Source: Rhodococcus ruber (GTDB lineage Bacteria; Actinomycetota; Actinomycetes; Mycobacteriales; Mycobacteriaceae). From it: a DNA stretch of 64,000 bases. Position 1 is the first letter of the stretch. Every line of letters begins with the position of its first letter. Of this stretch, positions 57,836 to 64,000 are shown piece after piece. The DNA lies in NCBI RefSeq assembly GCF_027270735.1, contig NZ_JAPWIJ010000010.1, positions 186,001 to 250,000 on the forward strand, in the 5' to 3' direction. The translations under genes were made by a program, and so were the position numbers. The notes beneath the pieces were generated by a model. That model searched no databases, was not told the DNA's origin, and worked only from the letters and a program-made list of their open reading frames with translations.

Positions 57836-59389
57836 ATGACAGATACAGCGCACGGTCCCGCCCAAACGGGAGATCTTGTGGAAGCCGCGGGCCACCCCGT
57901 CGGTGGTGGACTGATCAAGGACAGCTACGACCCGCGACTGACCAACGAGGATCTGGCTCCGCTGAAGAAGCAGACCTGGACCTCGTACAACCTGTTCGCC
58001 TTCTGGATGTCGGATGTGCACTCGGTCGGTGGCTACGTGACCGCGGGCAGCCTGTTCGCACTCGGGTTGGCCAGCTGGCAGGTGTTGATCGCACTCCTCG
58101 TCGGCATCACGATCGTCTACTTCTTCTGCAACCTCGTCGCCAAGCCCAGCCAGGTGTCAGGGGTTCCGTACCCGGTCATCTGCCGCAGTGTTTTCGGTGT
58201 CCTCGGCGCCAACATTCCGGCCATCATCCGCGGTCTGATCGCGGTGGCGTGGTACGGCATCCAGACATTCCTGGCATCCGCCGCACTCGATATCGTGCTG
58301 ATCAAGTTGTTCCCGTCGCTGGCTCCGTACGCTGTGACCGCGGACTACGGTTTCGTCGGACTCTCCCTGCTCGGCTGGGCGAGCTTCCTGTTCCTCTGGG
58401 TCGTCCAGGCCGCGGTGTTCTGGCGCGGTATGGAGTCCATCCGTAAGTTCATCGACTTCTGCGGCCCCGCGGTCTACGTCGTGATGTTCATGCTGTGCGG
58501 CTACCTGATCTGGAAAGCCGGCTGGGGCGCGATCGATCTCAACCTCGGCGAGGTCGAGCACACTGGTCTGAGCTCGATCCCGGTGATGCTCGGCGCCATC
58601 GCTCTCGTGGTCTCGTACTTCTCCGGTCCGATGCTCAACTTCGGCGACTTCTCGCGCTACGGCAAGTCCTATGCCGCAGTGAAGAAGGGCAACTTCCTCG
58701 GCCTGCCGGTGAACTTCCTGGTGTTCTCGATTCTCGTCGTCGTCACCGCTTCCCTTACGCTGCCGGTGTTCGGTGAGCTGATCACCGACCCGGTCGAGAC
58801 CGTCGCCCGAATCGACAGCACGTTCGCGATCGTCCTCGGTGCCCTGACCTTCACGATCGCCACCATCGGCATCAACATCGTCGCCAACTTCATCTCGCCG
58901 GCATTCGACTTCTCCAACGTCAGCCCCCAGAAGATCAGCTGGCGTGCAGGCGGCATGATCGCCGCTATCGGATCGGTGCTCATCACCCCGTGGAACCTGT
59001 ACAACAATCCCGAGGTCATTCACCTGACGCTGGAAACCCTCGGCGCTTTCATCGGGCCGTTGTTCGGCATCCTGATCGCCGACTACTACCTGGTCCGCAA
59101 GCAGAAGGTCGTTGTCGACGAATTGTTCTCGATGTCGCCGACCGGGTTGTACTGGTACTCCAAGGGATACAACCCGGCGGCGGTCTACTCCACCATCGTC
59201 GGCGCGCTCGTAGCCATGTTCACCGTGCTCTTCAACGGAGCAATCGACGGCATGGAGATCACCGGTATGTCGACGGCCTCGAAGTACAGTTGGTTCATCG
59301 GCTGCGGCATCGGCTTCGTCATGTACTTCTATCTGGCGACGAAGACCAAGCTCGCTGTCACCAACTTCGACGTTCCAGCCAAGGCATAG
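57836..59389 (+). CDS. NCS1-family nucleobase/hydantoin/allantoin permease
   Basis: 517 aa from the ATG at 57836 (MTDTAHG), with AGGAG five bases upstream; an ATG 18 bases earlier lacks a site. About twelve helices. The NCS1 features are SYNLFAFWMSDVHSVGGY near residues 49-66 in helix 1, KPSQVSGVPYPVICRSVFGVLGANIP near 104-129, FSGPMLNFGDFSRYGKSY near 262-279 and NIVANFISPAFDF near 346-358. The family carries cytosine, uracil, allantoin or hydantoins by cation symport. The neighbouring racemase-like gene makes hydantoin- or allantoin-type substrates most likely. Confidence 0.9.
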   Translation: MTDTAHGPAQTGDLVEAAGHPVGGGLIKDSYDPRLTNEDLAPLKKQTWTSYNLFAFWMSDVHSVGGYVTAGSLFALGLASWQVLIALLVGITIVYFFCNLVAKPSQVSGVPYPVICRSVFGVLGANIPAIIRGLIAVAWYGIQTFLASAALDIVLIKLFPSLAPYAVTADYGFVGLSLLGWASFLFLWVVQAAVFWRGMESIRKFIDFCGPAVYVVMFMLCGYLIWKAGWGAIDLNLGEVEHTGLSSIPVMLGAIALVVSYFSGPMLNFGDFSRYGKSYAAVKKGNFLGLPVNFLVFSILVVVTASLTLPVFGELITDPVETVARIDSTFAIVLGALTFTIATIGINIVANFISPAFDFSNVSPQKISWRAGGMIAAIGSVLITPWNLYNNPEVIHLTLETLGAFIGPLFGILIADYYLVRKQKVVVDELFSMSPTGLYWYSKGYNPAAVYSTIVGALVAMFTVLFNGAIDGMEITGMSTASKYSWFIGCGIGFVMYFYLATKTKLAVTNFDVPAKA

Positions 59390-59399
59390 GATTTCGCAC

Positions 59400-60131
59400 G
59401 TGCTCATCAAGGTCATCAATCCGAACACCACCGGTTCGATGACCGCAACGATCGGCGGCTGTGCCCGGGCCGTAGTAGGCCCGGGCACCGTCATCGATGC
59501 GGTCAGTCCCTCGATGGGGCCGGTATCCATCGAAAGCCACGTCGACGAAGCCCTCAGCGTCCCCGGCATTCTCGCCGAGATCGCCAGTGGCGAAGCCGAG
59601 GGGGTCGACGGCTACGTCATCGCCTGCTTCGGCGATCCCGGCATCGACGCGGCCCGCGAATCTGCGTCCGGACCGGTCATCGGTATCGCGGAAGCGGCGA
59701 TGCACGCCGCGAGTTTCCTGGGCCGCGGATTCAGTGTCGTCACCACCCTCGGCCGCACCGTGGGCCGCGCACAGGATCTGGCGAATCACTACGGCTTCGG
59801 CCGCCACTGCCTCGGTATCCATGCATGCGACATGCCGGTCCTGGATCTCGAGACCGACCCCGACGCCCGCAAGATCGTGACCGAAGCGTGCCGCGTCGCC
59901 GTCGAGACGGACGGCAGCGATGCCGTGGTCCTCGGCTGCGCGGGTATGGCCGATCTGTGCCAACACATTTCGGCCGAGATCGGTGTACCCGTCGTCGACG
60001 GTGTGGCCGCGGGAACACTGTTCGTGCAGTCCCTCGTGAGCCTCGGACTACGGACCGGAAAGCGCGGCGAATTCGCCGCCCCGCCGCCCAAGCTGTACAC
60101 GGGGATGCTCGAAGGATTCAGTAGGCCCTGA
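59400..60131 (+). CDS. Asp/Glu/hydantoin racemase family protein
   Basis: 243 aa from a GTG at 59400, with AGGA eight bases upstream and only ten bases after the permease stop, so the two form an operon. Opening MLIKVINPNTTGSMT, first catalytic cysteine in VIACFGDPGIDAARE near residue 76, second in VVLGCAGMADLC near 182, and PVVDGVAAG near 200, as in hydantoin and allantoin racemases. It should interconvert enantiomers of 5-substituted hydantoins or allantoin. No hydantoinase, allantoinase or carbamoylase gene is in the window. Confidence 0.9.
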   Translation: MLIKVINPNTTGSMTATIGGCARAVVGPGTVIDAVSPSMGPVSIESHVDEALSVPGILAEIASGEAEGVDGYVIACFGDPGIDAARESASGPVIGIAEAAMHAASFLGRGFSVVTTLGRTVGRAQDLANHYGFGRHCLGIHACDMPVLDLETDPDARKIVTEACRVAVETDGSDAVVLGCAGMADLCQHISAEIGVPVVDGVAAGTLFVQSLVSLGLRTGKRGEFAAPPPKLYTGMLEGFSRP

Positions 60132-60134
60132 GCG

Positions 60135-60329
60135 TTACCCGGACCGACCGAGCTTGGTGACGGTGTAACCGATCGCTGCGCCGGCAACCAGTACGCCGAC
60201 GAGCAGCAGCACAACCTGCAGGGTCGTGGACATCGAGTCGTCGAACAACCCGACGTAGATCACCACGCAGGACGCCACGAGTGCGACGAGAGCAGACGTC
60301 ATAACGCTTCTCGGAAACTTGTCGGTCAT
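60135..60329 (-). CDS. Small two-helix membrane protein of unknown function
   Basis: 64 aa. Two hydrophobic segments, about residues 10-30 (SALVALVASCVVIYVGLF) and 36-56 (LQVVLLLVGVLVAGAAIGYTV), separated by a short DDSMST turn, with a basic C-terminus. ATG at 60329. It ends three bases from the end of the convergent racemase gene and starts 26 bp after the STAND-WD40 gene ends, in the same direction. It may be co-transcribed with it. No family is recognised. Confidence 0.6.
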   Translation of the reverse strand: MTDKFPRSVMTSALVALVASCVVIYVGLFDDSMSTTLQVVLLLVGVLVAGAAIGYTVTKLGRSG

Positions 60330-60355
60330 TGCGCAAGTACACCATCGCCGGCCGG

Positions 60356-63300
60356 TCAGCTGCTACACAACTCTCGGTAAGGAACGCCAGGCAGGTACTG
60401 AGCCCATTCGGCCTCCGTGACCACCGACCCTCCGGATCCGCACAGGCGACTGCGCACCTCCTCCGGCTCGGTGCGCCAGATGCGAACATCACGCGCCGTA
60501 CCACCGCCGAACACCACCCGTCCGTCTGCGGCGAACACCGCATCGTTGACGCGCCGGCCGTACGCGGTGAGCGCGGCGTACTGCTCGGGTGCGGTGCGGT
60601 CCCCCACGTTCCACAACCACAAAGTCGATCCCCCGTCACCGGCCGCCAGCCGTGCACCGGACCGATCGAACGAGAGCGAGTAGATCGGGCTGGACGGCCC
60701 GACGATGCGAGCCAGGTGCTGCGGCTCGGCAGGGTTCTCGATGTCCCACAATCGAATCGAGCGATCCGCACTGCCCGCGGCAAGCGTTCGCCCATCCGGT
60801 GAGATGGCCACGGCCTGGACGCTACTTCCGAAACCGCCGAGCAGGGCTGTCCGGCGCGGATCGGTCGGGTCGCCGACATCCCACAGTTCGACCACGCCAC
60901 CGACACTGGCGATGGCGAGTACCGAACCGTCGGGCGACAGCGCCATTCCCGCGGGGTAGTTCCCCGCCACCAGAGTCGACAATGCTCGTGGGGTTGCGGG
61001 ATCGGCCAGCGACCACAACGACACGTCGTTCGAGTTCTGGCCGGATGCAACCAGCAGGGTCCCGGTGCGGTCGAAAACCAGCACAGCGGTCAAGCTGGTA
61101 GTTGCCGTTCGAACGGTACCGCGGGGTACCGGATCGGTGAGACCGGTTGTGTCCCAGAGCTGAAAGCCGCCGGTCGTCGTGCCGACCGCAGCCCGATTGC
61201 CGTCGACGGTGAGCGCCACCGCACCTGTTTGGTCCATACCGTCACCGACCACCAATGGTGCCGACGCCACCGGATGCTCGACGTCCGAGACGTCCCAGAG
61301 CGTCGTCGCGGAGGCTCGGGTGCCTGCACCGACGAGCAGACGAGTGCCCGACGCATCGATGGGGTTCTGATAGATCGTGTCGCCGGCATCGGTGAGAGCC
61401 GGTCCGGGGAGCGGCCAGATCCGGGTGATGCCATCGCCACTGGCAGTGACTATCGCCGAGCGATCCGGCGTGAATACGAGCGAACTCACCTCGGAAGGAC
61501 CCGGCAGCGTCAGCTGTGCTGCGCCCGACGCCGAGTCCCACACCTTCGAGGAATTGTCCGAACTCGCGGCAGCGATCAGAGTCCCGTCACCACTGAACGC
61601 CACATCGTTGACATAGCTGGTGAACCCCGTCAATGCAGGCAGTGGGGACAGCCGGCCGTTGCCGACAGCCCACCGCAGAACCTCGCGACCGGTGGTACCC
61701 GCGATCAGCGTGGTGCCGTCGGGAGAGAAGGCCAGCTGTTGCGCGGTGTAGGTCGATCCGTCCGAGGGCACGTCGATCAGCGGAGCGACAGGGGCTGCCG
61801 GAGACGCGGTCAGTCTGCTCGCGTCCCACAACCGCATCGCGCGCCCGGGACCGACCGTCACCAGGTAGCGGCCGTCGGGACTGAATTCGGTCGCTGTCGG
61901 CGAACCGGGTTGAGCAACTTCGGCCGCTGCGGTCGGCCGGGCGGGATCGGCGACGTCGAGGAGCGGCAACGACTCGGACCCGGTACCGACCAGAAGCAAG
62001 CGGCCATCAGGAGAGTAGGACAGGCTCCGAACCTCGTCGATATCGTTGCGCGACAACATAATCGGTTCGGTCGGGTCCGACACATCCCACAGTTCGACGC
62101 CGTAGGCCCCTCCGACGGCAAGGACGCCACCGCGCGGATCGAACGCCAGCGCCGATGCATCGCGGGAGACGATTTCGCCGAGCTGCGCGTGCCCGTCCGT
62201 GAGGGACCACATCCGCACGCGCTCGTCGGAACCGGCTGTTGCCACGATGCTTCCGCGCGGGTCGATCGCAGTCACCGCCCCGCCCTCCGCACCGAGCAAC
62301 CGCACCGGAGTGTGGATCGCGGACGAATCGAGCAGTGCCGATCGCGCCTCCGACGTTCGGTCCGTCTCGTACGACGCCAACGCGAAGTATGCCGCCAGAC
62401 CGGGATCCTGGTTTCTCAATTGCCCTGCGACGCCTGCAATCTGACGAGAGACGGCCTCGGCCTCGGCGTGTTCGGCGTCGACCCGCCGGCTGTTCGCTTC
62501 CGATCGGGCTACGAAAGCAGTCACCGCCAGTGTCACGGCCAACACAGTCAGAAGTGCGAGGGCCCCGACGAGCGTTTCGAGGATGCGTCGGCGACGGCGA
62601 TCGCCTCGGGTCTGGTGCTCGACCCGGTCGGCGCTCGCTTCGAGATAGTGCCTCTCCACGGAATTGAGGTCTCGCCGACGCACCGGCCCGATGGATTCCT
62701 GCACGAGCGCCAGCCTCGACGCCGACAGCAGCGAACCGTCGTCTCGGTCGCTGTTCTTCCACAGTTCTGCCGCTTGGGTGAGTCGACGGTGTTCGAGGAG
62801 CCATTGACGATCGTTGTCGAGCCACTCACCGAGCCGCGGCCACGCCGTGAGCAGTGCCTCGTGGGTCACCTGGACCGTCTCTTCTTCGACGGTCAGCAGT
62901 CTGCGCGCGGCGAACCGCTCGACCACGACATCGACGTCGCTGACGGCGTCTGCGTTCTCGTCTCCGTAGAACAGCCCGACGCGATCGACGCGACGACGGG
63001 TCACTACGTCGTCGTCGAGATTGACCAGGCGCATGAAGATGCGTCGTGCTTCGCGTTGCTGTTCGTCGGTGAGGGCCGAGAACACTTCCTCGGCGCTCTG
63101 GCCCACCGCACCTCCGATCCCGCCGGTCGCGAGATAGTCCGCGACTGTCAGGGTCTTGCCTCTCGACACCTGCCACGTCGTCAGCAGCGCGTACGAGAGC
63201 AACGGTAGGGCACCGGAATCGTGGGCGAACTGCGATCCGCGCGGACCCAATTCGCCGAGCAATACCTGTACGAGGGCATCGTCGACGGTGACGCCCGCCT

Positions 63301-64000
63301 TCGCGGCAGGCGCCACGATGACGTCACGCAACTGCGTCTCGTTGAGACGTCCGACGACAACCGGGTTGTCCGAAAGTCCGGCAAGCAGCGCATCCTCCGA
63401 CACCGCGTTCTGATAGAAGTCGGCCCGCAGGCCGATCACGAGGACCGAATCGGTCTGTGGCAGCGTCGATGCCGCCCGGAGAAAGCTCTCGCGCTCAGCC
63501 GCTGACGCGAGTGTCCACAATTCCTCGGCTTGATCCAGAACGAAGACAGACCCCGGCGCGAAAGATTCCATTCGCTCGGGGAATGCCCGGATATCGCCGA
63601 TGCCGGAACGGACTTCCGCACTCGGAAACCTCGATGCCAGTCCAGCACGCAGGAGCGAGGACTTACCCGAGCCCGAAGCACCGACGACGAAGACAATGCC
63701 TCCGCCGGAGTCGAGGGCATCACGGACGCGCATCCCGAGTCGCTCGATCAGCTCGTCTCGCCCGAAGAACCACTCTGCGTCGGCGGGCTCGAACGCTTCC
63801 AGGCCCTTGTACGGAGCGTCGCCCTTCACCGGATCGACAGTCCGCCTGCCCGGGATCGACCGCACCCTCGACACCGCGTCCCACCACAATGCGCGCTCGT
63901 CCTGGTCCTCGACTCCGCACGCGACGAGGACAGCCGAGAACATCTCGCCGCTGGCTTTGGTCGGAACATGGTGTCCGGAGAACCAACCGCTGATGGTGCC
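60356..64000 (-). CDS. HTH-STAND NTPase-WD40 repeat protein (N-terminus beyond window)
   Basis: 1214 residues visible; the frame is open at the right edge and the start lies outside. The first residues (TISGWFSGHHVPTKA) look like the end of an XRE-type helix-turn-helix, followed by ALWWDAV. Then comes an nSTAND1 NTPase: YKGLEAFEPADAEWFFGRDELI, Walker A VVGASGSGKSSLL and Walker B-like VFVLDQAEELW. A single transmembrane helix (TLVGALALLTVLAVTLAVTAFV) lies about 470 residues after an internal ATG at 63943. The C-terminal half is a WD40 array with repeated SPDGR and RLWD motifs, ending ELCSS. Such actinobacterial proteins are presumed signal-sensing scaffolds; an N-terminal HTH and a helix suggest a membrane-tethered regulator. 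Function not established. Confidence 0.92.
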   Translation of the reverse strand, partial: GTISGWFSGHHVPTKASGEMFSAVLVACGVEDQDERALWWDAVSRVRSIPGRRTVDPVKGDAPYKGLEAFEPADAEWFFGRDELIERLGMRVRDALDSGGGIVFVVGASGSGKSSLLRAGLASRFPSAEVRSGIGDIRAFPERMESFAPGSVFVLDQAEELWTLASAAERESFLRAASTLPQTDSVLVIGLRADFYQNAVSEDALLAGLSDNPVVVGRLNETQLRDVIVAPAAKAGVTVDDALVQVLLGELGPRGSQFAHDSGALPLLSYALLTTWQVSRGKTLTVADYLATGGIGGAVGQSAEEVFSALTDEQQREARRIFMRLVNLDDDVVTRRRVDRVGLFYGDENADAVSDVDVVVERFAARRLLTVEEETVQVTHEALLTAWPRLGEWLDNDRQWLLEHRRLTQAAELWKNSDRDDGSLLSASRLALVQESIGPVRRRDLNSVERHYLEASADRVEHQTRGDRRRRRILETLVGALALLTVLAVTLAVTAFVARSEANSRRVDAEHAEAEAVSRQIAGVAGQLRNQDPGLAAYFALASYETDRTSEARSALLDSSAIHTPVRLLGAEGGAVTAIDPRGSIVATAGSDERVRMWSLTDGHAQLGEIVSRDASALAFDPRGGVLAVGGAYGVELWDVSDPTEPIMLSRNDIDEVRSLSYSPDGRLLLVGTGSESLPLLDVADPARPTAAAEVAQPGSPTATEFSPDGRYLVTVGPGRAMRLWDASRLTASPAAPVAPLIDVPSDGSTYTAQQLAFSPDGTTLIAGTTGREVLRWAVGNGRLSPLPALTGFTSYVNDVAFSGDGTLIAAASSDNSSKVWDSASGAAQLTLPGPSEVSSLVFTPDRSAIVTASGDGITRIWPLPGPALTDAGDTIYQNPIDASGTRLLVGAGTRASATTLWDVSDVEHPVASAPLVVGDGMDQTGAVALTVDGNRAAVGTTTGGFQLWDTTGLTDPVPRGTVRTATTSLTAVLVFDRTGTLLVASGQNSNDVSLWSLADPATPRALSTLVAGNYPAGMALSPDGSVLAIASVGGVVELWDVGDPTDPRRTALLGGFGSSVQAVAISPDGRTLAAGSADRSIRLWDIENPAEPQHLARIVGPSSPIYSLSFDRSGARLAAGDGGSTLWLWNVGDRTAPEQYAALTAYGRRVNDAVFAADGRVVFGGGTARDVRIWRTEPEEVRSRLCGSGGSVVTEAEWAQYLPGVPYRELCSS

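Noticed and set aside
58157-59569. 470-codon minus-strand frame opposite the NCS1 permease
   Set aside because: Same effect: the complement of membrane-helix codons stays open in high-GC DNA.
60330-60355. Possible terminator between the STAND-WD40 gene and the small membrane protein
   Set aside because: Only 26 bp and no inverted repeat or T-run.

Overview
The window looks like chromosomal DNA of a high-GC mycolic-acid actinomycete. Rhodococcus in the broad sense (Rhodococcus/Rhodococcoides) is the best guess. The grounds are uniformly GC-rich codon use, very large collinear NRPS genes, mycofactocin genes (mftE, mftF, mftG), AdoCbl-dependent ethanolamine ammonia-lyase and an HTH-STAND-WD40 protein. 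The genus call is inference from gene content; there is no rRNA in the window.

Left 38 kb (1..38159, all minus strand): two giant NRPS genes transcribed right to left. The upstream gene (17277..38159, 6960 aa, TTG start) is six C-A-T modules followed by a lone C domain. The downstream gene starts 53 bp later (17223, AGGAGG ribosome site) with A-T, continues C-A-T, C-A-T, C-A-T, C-A-T-E, then enters another C domain and leaves the window at base 1. Module 7 is therefore split across the two proteins. Both ends at the split carry a degenerate fragment resembling the start of an A domain, and the two fragments resemble each other, which suggests a matched docking pair. Binding-pocket residues read directly from the A domains give X-Thr-Ser-X-Thr-Y-Ser-Thr-Z-Y-(D)Ser-..., where X, Y and Z are unassigned. 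The first C domain resembles the EntF class of starter C domains, so the peptide probably begins with an aryl or acyl cap. No thioesterase, MbtH, PPTase, acyl ligase dedicated to the line, or exporter is visible, so the rest of the cluster must lie to the left.

Middle (38.4..50 kb): an F420/flavin split-barrel protein, a YtcJ-like amidohydrolase, a hotdog thioesterase, acetoacetyl-CoA synthetase, a FadD-type acyl-CoA ligase, a tightly coupled ethanolamine operon (permease-eutB-eutC, ATGA overlaps) and a CDF cation transporter.

Right (49.4..57 kb): a DUF779 protein coupled to an acetaldehyde-type aldehyde dehydrogenase, a GAF/HTH activator-like regulator, a small basic protein, and mftE-mftF-mftG without mftA-D. 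Ethanolamine lyase yields acetaldehyde, the dehydrogenase oxidises it, and mycofactocin serves alcohol oxidation, so this stretch reads as C2 alcohol/aldehyde metabolism feeding acyl-CoA.

Far right (57..64 kb): a GntR-FCD regulator, an NCS1 transporter and a hydantoin-racemase-like protein in one direction, then convergently a small two-helix membrane protein and a large STAND-WD40 protein whose N-terminus is cut by the window edge. No tRNA, rRNA, CRISPR array, insertion sequence or phage gene was recognised. No gap between genes exceeds 300 bp.
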